Assembly (NCBI GenBank): GCA_947447815.1
Contig: CANFLJ010000137.1
Location: forward strand, 1 to 5,785
DNA length: 5,785 nucleotides
Origin: Chitinophagaceae bacterium
GTDB lineage: Bacteria; Bacteroidota; Bacteroidia; Chitinophagales; Chitinophagaceae
Reading direction: 5' to 3'
Part shown: one piece after another, positions 1 to 5,561 of the stretch
Numbering within the stretch: the first letter of the stretch is position 1
How the letters are laid out: each line of letters opens with the position of its first letter
The notes under the pieces: generated by a model
Databases searched by the model: none
Told to the model about the DNA's origin: nothing
The model's input: the letters and a program-made list of their open reading frames with translations, nothing else
Program-made: the position numbers and the translations under genes

Positions 1-588
1 ATTTAAGCTTTCACTTACCAGACACCATTGTACAGTAGAATATTTATTGTCATAAAAGGTGGCCGCCTCTTCTATCGACCAGCTCATGGAGCAATGATCT
101 ACAATAAAGTTGGTTGAGTTTTCTACATCCAGTCCATATACGGCAGGGTTGTTTGATTTTGACACATCACCCGGACGAAAATGCATGTAACGGATAATCA
201 GATTGGTGCCATAAATCTTCACCATCGATCTTTTGGTACAGATACCATCACCAGGTGCTGTTTGCCCTGCAATGGTCATATTATTTCTAACAACTTTTAT
301 GGGAGTCAGTAAATCTATAATACCGCCTACTCTGAATACAATAGTTAATGGTTCTCCGGGATAAGCACTAAATGCCTGTCTGAAACTACCCGGACCGTCA
401 TCTGCCAGCGTAGTTACTTCGTATACCTTTCCGCCTCTTCCTCCCAAAGAATATTTACCATAACCTTCCGCTCCAGGAAAAGCAATTTGCTGTGCCTTTA
501 AACCAGTAATACAACAGAGGGTAATAACAGAAAATAAACATAGTTTATTCAGGAAAGAAGCAAAAGATAAACGGCAGGCAGCTATCAT
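1..588 (-). CDS. Secreted pectate lyase-like protein (right-handed beta-helix), N-terminal part, cut by window edge
   Basis: The minus-strand frame is open for 196 codons, from an ATG at 588 to the window edge, so the C-terminus is missing. Residues 1-32 look like a signal peptide: a basic start, a hydrophobic stretch around residues 17-30, and a probable cleavage near LKA-QQ. The protein is therefore expected to be exported. The mature start, FPGAEGYG (37-44), then GGRGG (49-53), a VYEVTTLADDGPGSFR stretch (55-70), AGQTAPGDG (107-115) and DHCSMSW (164-170), followed by EE (173-174), match the pattern of Bacteroidota PL1-type pectate lyases. There the IDHCS strand and nearby acidic residues lie in the calcium-binding cleft. 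The family cleaves polygalacturonate by beta-elimination. Exact substrate and PL subfamily cannot be fixed from this fragment, and the expected catalytic Arg should lie beyond the edge. No SusC/D-type or other CAZyme neighbour is visible on this side. The fold assignment is firm; the activity is inferred. Confidence 0.85.
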   Translation of the reverse strand, partial: MIAACRLSFASFLNKLCLFSVITLCCITGLKAQQIAFPGAEGYGKYSLGGRGGKVYEVTTLADDGPGSFRQAFSAYPGEPLTIVFRVGGIIDLLTPIKVVRNNMTIAGQTAPGDGICTKRSMVKIYGTNLIIRYMHFRPGDVSKSNNPAVYGLDVENSTNFIVDHCSMSWSIEEAATFYDNKYSTVQWCLVSESLN

Positions 589-764
589 AATTTTATAGTT
601 GGTGTTATAATGAAGGAAGCTAAAGTAGTAAAAATTACAACAATAGCGATTAAAGCATTATTCTAACTGATAAAAATCTCCGCTCATAAAGCCCCAATAA
701 CTTTTATCCATATATAGAGTAGCGTATTATTCGAAATATTATTTTTACGGCTAAATAATTAATT

Positions 765-1559
765 ATGATACAAAATCACGAGATAGACTATAAGATTTTC
801 GGGGAAGAAATGCAATATGTAGAGGTAGAACTTGACCCGAACGAAACAGCTATTGCCGAACCCGGAGCCTTTATGATGATGGACGATGGTATTCAGATGG
901 AAACCATGTTTGGTGATGGTAGTCAGCAGCAGAACAACAGTATTCTCAATAAGCTTTTTAGTGCTGGCAAAAGAATGCTCGTGGGTGAAAATTTATTCAT
1001 GACGGCCTACACTAATATTGGTGCAGGCAAAAAGCATGTTTCTTTTGCTTCTCCTTATCCAGGTAAAATTATTCCATTAAATCTGCAGCAACTGGGAGGT
1101 ACCATTATCTGTCAGAAAGATGCTTTTTTATGTGCTGCCAAAGGTGTTAGTATTGGTATAGAGTTTCAAAAGAAACTGGGTACAGGCCTCTTTGGAGGAG
1201 AGGGTTTTATTATGGAACGTCTGGAAGGGGATGGAATGGCCTTTATGCATGCCGGAGGTCACGTGTTGCAAAGAGAATTAGCACCAGGAGAATTATTGAA
1301 AATAGACACAGGTTGTATAGTAGGATTTACAGCAACCGTTGAATATGATATTCAGTTTGTAGGCGGCATTAAGAACACTATTTTTGGTGGAGAAGGCCTG
1401 TTCTTTGCTACTCTTCGCGGTCCGGGTACAGTTTGGATTCAAACATTGCCTATCAGTCGTTTAGCTGGTCGCATTTTACGTTATGCAACTACAACCCGCA
1501 AAGAGGAAGGTAGTGTGCTGGGAGGATTGGGTAACCTGCTGGATGGAGATGGATGGTAG
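765..1559 (+). CDS. AIM24 family / TIGR00266 family protein
   Basis: This 264-residue protein has the typical length and motifs of the TIGR00266 (AIM24, PF01987) family. Near the N-terminus is an acidic start with EPGAFMMMD (32-40). The repeated glycine-rich hairpins GLFGGEGFIMERLEGDG (141-157) and TIFGGEGLFFATLRGPG (205-221) follow, and then VWIQTLPISRLAGRI (223-237). The family forms a trimeric-looking beta-sandwich with no known enzymatic activity. The yeast member Aim24 affects mitochondrial inner-membrane organisation, but the bacterial role is unknown. A 15-residue insert rich in Gln and Asn (around 50-64) and the glycine-rich tail ending in GDGW are also common in this branch. The ATG at 765 is the only sensible start, because an in-frame TAA sits at 756-758 and the leader is A/T-rich. 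It appears monocistronic: a divergent gene lies upstream and a strong palindromic hairpin begins 5 bp after its stop. No signal peptide is seen, so it is probably cytoplasmic. Confidence 0.92.
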   Translation: MIQNHEIDYKIFGEEMQYVEVELDPNETAIAEPGAFMMMDDGIQMETMFGDGSQQQNNSILNKLFSAGKRMLVGENLFMTAYTNIGAGKKHVSFASPYPGKIIPLNLQQLGGTIICQKDAFLCAAKGVSIGIEFQKKLGTGLFGGEGFIMERLEGDGMAFMHAGGHVLQRELAPGELLKIDTGCIVGFTATVEYDIQFVGGIKNTIFGGEGLFFATLRGPGTVWIQTLPISRLAGRILRYATTTRKEEGSVLGGLGNLLDGDGW

Positions 1560-1564
1560 GCAGT

Positions 1565-1604
1565 AAAAGAGTAGAGGCGCAATGCATTGCGCCTCTACTC
1601 TTTT
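1565..1604. terminator. Perfect 40-bp palindrome, probable bidirectional terminator
   Basis: Every base from 1565 to 1604 pairs with its mirror base around the 1584/1585 centre. Each arm reads AAAAGAGTAGAGGCGCAATG on its own strand, so no spacer exists and an RNA loop would open in the central AATGCATT. The GC-rich core (GAGTAGAGGCGC) is followed by T5 on the plus strand and T4 on the minus strand. This is the shape of an intrinsic terminator working both ways. It begins 5 bp after the AIM24 stop and lies about 100 bp beyond the dusB stop, between converging genes, which suits that role. From memory, GTAGAGRCGCAATGCATTGC-type palindromes recur between genes in Bacteroidota and cyanobacteria, so it may be one copy of a dispersed REP-like family. 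That last point needs a genome search. Confidence 0.8.
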
Positions 1605-1670
1605 TATCAATTGGAATATTTCCAGCAAATGATTAGAGAAATTTTTGAACTAATACTTTTAAATGTATTT

Positions 1671-1700
1671 CCTCACGACTCATGTTACTCACAACTCACG
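1671..1700. repeat. Degenerate heptamer repeat (ACTCACG)n
   Basis: Four 7-bp units can be read: CCTCACG, ACTCATG, then two extra bases TT, then ACTCACA and ACTCACG. They lie between the dusB stop and the palindromic terminator, in the 3' trailer of dusB. The copy number is low and one unit is offset by 2 bp, so this is either a decayed short tandem repeat or a chance similarity. No function is evident. Confidence 0.4.
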
Positions 1701-1707
1701 ATCTTTC

Positions 1708-2781
1708 CTATGCTTTATTCTTCACCACAAACTTTCTTTGAAAATGGTCCAGCTCAGCATTCTCTGATGCCGGATTTCCAATAGCACTTGTTGCAAACTC
1801 AAAACCTGTATAGGTTTGTTCTACATCATTCAATACCGCTACTATTTCAGCTTCTTCTTTCAAGGTTACTAGCTTGGCACGGAACTCTTTTATATTAGGC
1901 AGTCCTTTTAAATAGTTGGCATAGTGTCGGCGCATTTCCAGTACTCCCACTGTTCCTCCCTTCCATTCTATAGATCTTTGTAAGTGCTTCTTACATACCT
2001 GCACCCTTTCTTCCACCGTAGGGGGAGCGAGTAATTCACCTGTTTTTACAAAGTGTTTTACCTCTCTGAATATCCATGGATAACCAATTGCGGCACGACC
2101 AATCATCACGCCATCTACGCCATAACGTTTTTTATATTCCAATGCTTTCTGTGGGGTATCTATATCGCCATTACCAAAGATGGGAATAGTAATACGAGGA
2201 TTGTTTCGCACCTTCGCTATCAGGCTCCAGTCGGCCTCGCCTTTATACATCTGTGCCCTTGTACGGCCATGTATCGAAAGTGCTTTTATGCCTACATCCT
2301 GCAATCTTTCTGCCACCGTTTCTATGTTCTTGCTTTCATCGTCCCAGCCAAGACGGGTTTTAACGGTTACCGGAAGCTTAGAGTTTTTTACTACGGCAGC
2401 GGTTAGTCTTACCATTAGTTCAATATCTTTTAGCACCCCTGCACCAGCGCCTTTGCATACTACTTTCTTTACCGGACAACCAAAGTTGATATCCAGTAAA
2501 TCCGGGTTTACAGTATCTACAATGGCGGCACTCAGGGCCATTGCTTCCTCATCACCCCCAAATATCTGAATACCTATTGGTCGTTCATAATCGAAGATGT
2601 CCAGCTTGCGCTGACTTTTAATGGCATTACGGATGAGGCCTTCACTGCTAATAAATTCGGTGTACATGAGGTCTGCACCATTATCTTTACAAACTGCTCG
2701 GAAGGGAGGATCGCTGACATCTTCCATAGGAGCAAGTAAAAGCGGAAAGTCTGGTAATGATATGTTGCCGATAGAAATCAA
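1708..2781 (-). CDS. dusB: tRNA-dihydrouridine synthase DusB
   Basis: The 357-residue product reduces specific uridines in the tRNA D-loop to dihydrouridine, using FMN and NADPH, in the cytoplasm. Landmarks in order are: LAPMEDVSDPPFR (16-28), the FMN-binding first strand; YTEFISSEGL (40-49); IGIQIFGG (69-76); DINFGCPVKKVV (97-108), whose Cys102 is the catalytic acid; VKTRLGWDD (140-148); SIHGRTRAQMYKGEADW (169-185), with His171 and the Arg residues facing flavin and substrate; GNGDI (203-207); and GVMIGRAAIGYPWIF (224-238), binding the FMN phosphate. A helical tRNA-binding domain follows, with RRHYANYLKG at about 284-293, and an extra tail of about 30 residues. The start is a TTG at 2781. 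An in-frame TAA lies 9 bases upstream of it, and the next Met (19) would remove the conserved first strand. The nearest upstream gene is divergent, so dusB is probably transcribed alone. The DusB subtype is a confident call from PVKKV. Confidence 0.96.
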   Translation of the reverse strand: MISIGNISLPDFPLLLAPMEDVSDPPFRAVCKDNGADLMYTEFISSEGLIRNAIKSQRKLDIFDYERPIGIQIFGGDEEAMALSAAIVDTVNPDLLDINFGCPVKKVVCKGAGAGVLKDIELMVRLTAAVVKNSKLPVTVKTRLGWDDESKNIETVAERLQDVGIKALSIHGRTRAQMYKGEADWSLIAKVRNNPRITIPIFGNGDIDTPQKALEYKKRYGVDGVMIGRAAIGYPWIFREVKHFVKTGELLAPPTVEERVQVCKKHLQRSIEWKGGTVGVLEMRRHYANYLKGLPNIKEFRAKLVTLKEEAEIVAVLNDVEQTYTGFEFATSAIGNPASENAELDHFQRKFVVKNKA

Positions 2782-2830
2782 AGTAGAATGTTATTTTTGA
2801 ACCCGCAAATTAAATACTAAAACACGCTGC
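2782..2830. promoter_or_regulatory. Divergent intergenic region between dusB and the CPBP protease gene
   Basis: Only 49 bp separate the two divergent starts, so both promoters must lie here or overlap the genes. On the minus strand TTAATTTG (2813-2806) matches the Bacteroidota -7 consensus TAnnTTTG at all but one fixed position and would place dusB transcription roughly 20 bases ahead of its TTG start. No convincing -33 TTTG is seen at the right spacing. No clear plus-strand promoter is recognisable. Confidence 0.3.
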
Positions 2831-3859
2831 ATGGCACATTTGGCAACAAAACGATACACTTACGGGTCACAATTAGCAATTTTAATGGGATTATTCTGTC
2901 TCGGCTTCCTCGCTTCGCAGCTAATTAATGCCTTTGCCCTCAGCAATTATATCAAAGTAGGCGCCACTGAAAAAGAAATGATGACCAAAATATTTGTTCC
3001 CGAAAATGCGAACCTATTAAGGATTCTTCAGTTTATATCGGTGCTGTTTATGTTCTTTATACCTACTTTACTATACGCTAAAATCTGTCACTGGAAACCT
3101 TTTCAGCACGTAGGGTTCAAAAAAGAGCTGCCTTTATTACCCCTGACACTGGCAGTATTGATTATTTTTTCTGCTATGCCATTAGTAGGTGCTTTAAGGG
3201 ATCTTACTATGCACCTTCCATTAAGCGAATGGATGAAAACCAGAATTCTGGAGTCGAAAGAGAATTATTTTAAAGAAGTAGTGGTAATAGGCAGGATGAA
3301 TAGTTTTGGCGAGTACTTATTATCCATGTTTATCATTGCCGTATTGCCAGGATTGTTTGAGGAACTCTTTTTTAGAGGTGGATTACAAAACTTATTTACC
3401 CGCTGGTTCAAAGATCCTGTGGCCGCTATTCTGTTATCGGCCTTTATTTTCAGCGCATTCCACCTGGAATTCTCCGACTTCTTAGGACGTTTTTTACTGG
3501 GTATTGTATTGGGATATGTGTTTTACCAAACCGGCAATCTCTGGATCAATATTATCATGCATGCCGCCTTCAATGGTTTCTCCGTTACCGGACTTTATAT
3601 GGTATCCAGGGCGCATGAAAAAATAGATATGTCTAAGCTGGACGATAATTTCCCCTTTTATTTAGTAGCCATCATGGTGTTGGTAATGGGCGGACTACAT
3701 TTTTATTTCGATAAAGTAATGGGTACCCTGCATACCCAACCGGGCGAGGAGATTATTTTTAGCGGCTATGAGCAGCACATAAATCCTTTTGCCGAAATAG
3801 AACAGGAAGCAATTAATAAAGAAGACGAACCAAACAATACAAATACAGACCATGAATAA
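2831..3859 (+). CDS. CPBP family intramembrane glutamic endopeptidase (CAAX protease / ABI family)
   Basis: This is a 342-residue integral membrane protein with about eight hydrophobic segments (near 15-37, 64-83, 101-121, 160-176, 196-211, 217-233, 237-257 and 276-293). It carries the full CPBP (PF02517) signature: EExxxR as E177-E178-LFF-R182 preceded by LPGLF, FxxxH as F207-SAF-H211, and HxxxN as H244-AAF-N248. In the family these polar residues form the intramembrane active site of Rce1-type proteases, so the enzyme is predicted to be catalytically competent. The substrate is unknown. The polar loop at 123-158 and the acidic, Asn-rich C-terminal tail (about 305-342) are probably outside the membrane and flexible. 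The ATG at 2831 is the only ATG after an in-frame TGA at 2798. Its stop overlaps the next gene by 8 bp, pointing to coupled translation with the DUF2007 gene and probable co-transcription with cdsA. Bacterial CPBP proteins have been tied to protein maturation and bacteriocin immunity, neither indicated here. Confidence 0.93.
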   Translation: MAHLATKRYTYGSQLAILMGLFCLGFLASQLINAFALSNYIKVGATEKEMMTKIFVPENANLLRILQFISVLFMFFIPTLLYAKICHWKPFQHVGFKKELPLLPLTLAVLIIFSAMPLVGALRDLTMHLPLSEWMKTRILESKENYFKEVVVIGRMNSFGEYLLSMFIIAVLPGLFEELFFRGGLQNLFTRWFKDPVAAILLSAFIFSAFHLEFSDFLGRFLLGIVLGYVFYQTGNLWINIIMHAAFNGFSVTGLYMVSRAHEKIDMSKLDDNFPFYLVAIMVLVMGGLHFYFDKVMGTLHTQPGEEIIFSGYEQHINPFAEIEQEAINKEDEPNNTNTDHE

Positions 3860-4058
3860 CTGGATAATGATACACAAGGTAACTGCCCTGGTAGATGCCA
3901 CCATGCTAAAGGGAATGCTGGAGGAAAATGAGATACCCGTGCAAATATTAAACAAGAAAGATAGCAGCTACCTTACCTTTGGCTACATAGAAATCTATGT
4001 TCCCTTGAAATTTAAAGAGCTTGCCGACAGCCTCCTGAAAAAATCATTATTAAACTAA
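3852..4058 (+). CDS. DUF2007 domain-containing small protein
   Basis: This 68-residue protein matches the DUF2007 (PF09413) pattern. A short N-terminal strand with Trp (NNWIMIHKV) leads to a helix with AxxLKGMLEENEIPVQI (about 17-32), then NKKDSSYLTFGYIEIYVP (34-51), and a final amphipathic helix (KFKELADSLLKKSL). The family is small and cytoplasmic, with a ferredoxin-like beta-alpha-beta look. Pfam labels it a putative signal-transducing protein, but no biochemical role is established to my knowledge. The ATG sits inside the last codons of the CPBP gene (ATGAATAA shared), an arrangement typical of translational coupling. cdsA follows after only 16 bp, so this gene is the middle one of a probable three-gene operon. 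Its conserved place beside a membrane protease and a lipid enzyme may hint at a role near the envelope, which is inference only. Confidence 0.85.
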   Translation: MNNWIMIHKVTALVDATMLKGMLEENEIPVQILNKKDSSYLTFGYIEIYVPLKFKELADSLLKKSLLN

Positions 4059-4074
4059 CTATTAAAAATACATC

Positions 4075-4938
4075 GTGGCTTTCAACGTTCAGACATTTAA
4101 GACAAGAGCACTTACCGCAGTCGTTTTCGCCGCTATCATGCTGGGAGGATTGCTGGGAGGATACATTCCTTTTATCGCCTTATTTGTGGTAATACACATT
4201 GGTTGCTGGTTGGAATATCAGAAACTGGTGGGCATGATAGACGTTCACTACAAGGAGGTTTCTACCTTACACAAGGTAGGCATCATTGTAGTAGGGCTGT
4301 CGCTGATGTTATCCCGTGCCGACGACTATTTCTGCTGGAGAGATGATAGTGTAAATTATCTGGGCGTAAAAATCTTCTTTGGTCTTTTTCTATTAATCTT
4401 TTTCTACGATGCACTGATGATTATTCAGCGCAAACGTAAGTTCCGTCCGGAATTATATTCCATACTTGGGCTGGCGTATATCTCGCTTAGCTGGGGACTA
4501 ATGATTGATATCAGAAGCCATTTTCTGGTAAACAATACCCACGCAGTGCTACCCATACTAATCATTGTATCTATCTGGATCAACGATACGATGGCTTATA
4601 TAGTAGGATCCTTTATAGGCAAAACGCCTTTATCTAAAATATCTCCCAAGAAAACATGGGAAGGTACCGCCGGAGGTGCATTGATTGCTATTGCTTTAGT
4701 CACGGTAGTTGCTTCCAGATGGTTGAATGTAGACTGGCGAATTGTATTGGGTATTTCCAGCATTGCCGCTATTATGGGTACCGTAGGCGATCTGGTAGAA
4801 AGTAAACTAAAAAGACTGGCAGGCGTAAAAGATAGCGGACAGATAATGCCAGGACATGGCGGTTTTCTGGACAGGTTTGATTCTTTACTACTGGCAACCC
4901 CTTTTGTATGGTTGTTTTTGAAACTGGTAATGCATTAA
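4075..4938 (+). CDS. cdsA: Phosphatidate cytidylyltransferase CdsA (CDP-diglyceride synthase)
   Basis: The 287-residue membrane enzyme makes CDP-diacylglycerol and pyrophosphate from phosphatidate and CTP, the branch point for phospholipid synthesis in the inner membrane. It has the CTP_transf_1 layout. Several hydrophobic helices (about 12-28, 31-45, 67-80, 97-118, 128-145, 157-168, 198-214 and 222-238) precede the conserved C-terminal part. Motifs include WINDTMAYIVGSFIGKTPL (168-186), SPKKTWEGTAGG (190-201), and the family signature SKLKR...KDSGQIMPGHGGFLDRFD (243-269), with the metal- and substrate-binding Asp253, Asp266 and Asp269. Nothing essential is missing. The start is a GTG at 4075: an in-frame TAA lies at 4063-4065, and the next Met (22) falls inside the first membrane segment. 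It follows the DUF2007 gene by 16 bp and is probably the last gene of that operon. The psd gene, two steps on in the same pathway, begins 623 bp downstream across a repeat-rich spacer. Confidence 0.97.
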   Translation: MAFNVQTFKTRALTAVVFAAIMLGGLLGGYIPFIALFVVIHIGCWLEYQKLVGMIDVHYKEVSTLHKVGIIVVGLSLMLSRADDYFCWRDDSVNYLGVKIFFGLFLLIFFYDALMIIQRKRKFRPELYSILGLAYISLSWGLMIDIRSHFLVNNTHAVLPILIIVSIWINDTMAYIVGSFIGKTPLSKISPKKTWEGTAGGALIAIALVTVVASRWLNVDWRIVLGISSIAAIMGTVGDLVESKLKRLAGVKDSGQIMPGHGGFLDRFDSLLLATPFVWLFLKLVMH

Positions 4939-5008
4939 GATAGATTAAGTATACAGCTACTATCTACCGTCAGTAGAAAGAAAAAGGGACTCCTTAAAAG
5001 AAAAAAGC

Positions 5009-5250
5009 TTCTCATTTGAAAGATAATGTTGCGCATTGCAAAGTGCGAGTCTCTCATTTACAAACAATTGGTTCTCATTTGAAAACAATTGCTTCTCATT
5101 GAAAGCATTAGGGTGCGCATTGCAAAACAATTGGTTATCATTTGAAAACAATTGCCTTTCATTGAAGGCATTAGGGTTATCATTACAAAACAATTAGTTC
5201 TCATTGCAAAACAATTGCCTCTCATTTCAAAACAATTGGCTCTCATTGGG
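5009..5250. repeat. 21-bp tandem repeat array (11 full units plus an 11-bp partial unit)
   Basis: Units begin every 21 bp at 5009, 5030, 5051, 5072, 5093, 5114, 5135, 5156, 5177, 5198 and 5219, with a partial unit from 5240. The common form is TTCTCATTTGAA followed by AACAATTGC. The most stable parts are TCATT at positions 4-8 and AACAATTG near the end. A second type ends GCATTAGGG (units at 5093 and 5156). Units 5072-5134 and 5135-5197 form a 63-bp higher-order pair with 9 mismatches. The first two units (5009-5050) are the most diverged, and a faint further unit may lie at 4988-5008. There are no spacers between units, so this is a minisatellite and not a CRISPR array. Its function is unknown. 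Confidence 0.92.
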
Positions 5251-5263
5251 TTTCAGACGTAAA

Positions 5264-5291
5264 GAGGCCTCCCCGACCCTCCAAAGGAGGG
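5264..5291. repeat. GGAGGG hairpin repeat (dispersed Bacteroidota-type intergenic repeat, possible weak terminator)
   Basis: CCCTCC (5277-5282) pairs with GGAGGG (5286-5291) across an AAA loop. It is preceded by the 8-bp palindrome GAGGCCTC (5264-5271) and by CCTCCCC (5268-5274), which could pair alternatively with the same G-rich arm. From memory, segments of the form CCTCCCCxACCCTCCAAAGG with a GAGGG end recur between genes in many Bacteroidota genomes, so this is probably one copy of such a family. It is followed by ATTTAATAC and not a T run, so any termination would be weak. It could mark the end of the cdsA transcript. Confidence 0.6.
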
Positions 5292-5532
5292 ATTTAATAC
5301 AAATACATATATCAAAAAATAGATAGGAAGAGCCGGAACGCCCTAATCAAAGTAAAAAGGAAAAAACAAAAAGTAAAAAGAATACATCAATACAAAAATG
5401 AAAGACTAAAAAAAGAAAAACTAAATAATACAGATACAGAAACTGATAATCCTTTTTGTAAAAGAGTGTATTTGATTCTTGCCTTTATTAGTTCATTTTT
5501 AGCTTGCATAATTATCATTTAAATCAACACTC

Positions 5533-5540
5533 TATATTTG
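5533..5540 (+). promoter_or_regulatory. Candidate -7 promoter element for psd
   Basis: TATATTTG fits the Bacteroidota sigma-70-type -7 consensus TAnnTTTG at every fixed position and lies 21 bp before the psd ATG, leaving a short A-rich leader. The -33 element is not convincing: the nearest TTG (5504-5506) is 26 bp upstream, longer than the usual spacing of about 19-21 bp. If real, psd is transcribed separately from cdsA. Confidence 0.5.
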
Positions 5541-5561
5541 CGACTCATTAAAAAATAAATA

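Larger units (their letters stand above)
4939..5561. other. Gene-poor, repeat-rich spacer between cdsA and psd
   Basis: No convincing gene is seen on either strand. The spacer holds, in order: about 50 bp of unremarkable sequence with a weak CTACT/AGTAG pairing (4957-4976) that lacks a T tract; a 21-bp tandem array; a GGAGGG hairpin repeat; an A-rich tract with long A runs (about 5345-5425); and the psd promoter region. The open minus-strand frames over the array arise because the 21-bp period is a multiple of three. A plus-strand frame (5298-5522) ends in a hydrophobic segment but has no ATG. Confidence 0.75.

Noticed and set aside
589..764. Promoters for the divergent lyase and AIM24 genes
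   Set aside because: Near-matches to the -7 box exist (TACTTTAG on the minus strand, TATTTTTA at 740-747 on the plus strand), but no TTTG lies at the proper distance and the DNA is AT-rich, so neither is better than chance.
1587..1784. Plus-strand open frame of 65 codons
   Set aside because: It starts inside the palindrome, runs over the heptamer repeat and ends antisense to the 3' end of dusB; the product has no recognisable pattern.
2053..2569. Two plus-strand open frames (2053-2406 and 2180-2569)
   Set aside because: Both lie wholly antisense to dusB, whose reading frame is unmistakable, and encode compositionally odd products.
3695..3955. Minus-strand open frame of 86 codons
   Set aside because: It is antisense to the CPBP 3' end and the DUF2007 gene, both well supported.
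4957..4976. CTACT/AGTAG pairing just after cdsA as its terminator
   Set aside because: The 5-bp stem has a 10-base loop and is followed by an A-rich run, not a T run.
1577..5126. Shared GCATTGC-type words in the palindrome and in array units at 5030 and 5114
   Set aside because: Only about 7-9 bases are shared, too short to propose a common origin.
5009..5250. Possible CRISPR array
   Set aside because: Units are contiguous, 21 bp long and diverged, with no unique spacers and no cas gene in view.
5387..5518. Minus-strand ATG frame of 43 codons with a Ser/Phe-rich hydrophobic end
   Set aside because: The composition is what the complement of an A-rich tract would give; there is no promoter, family pattern or neighbour to support it.
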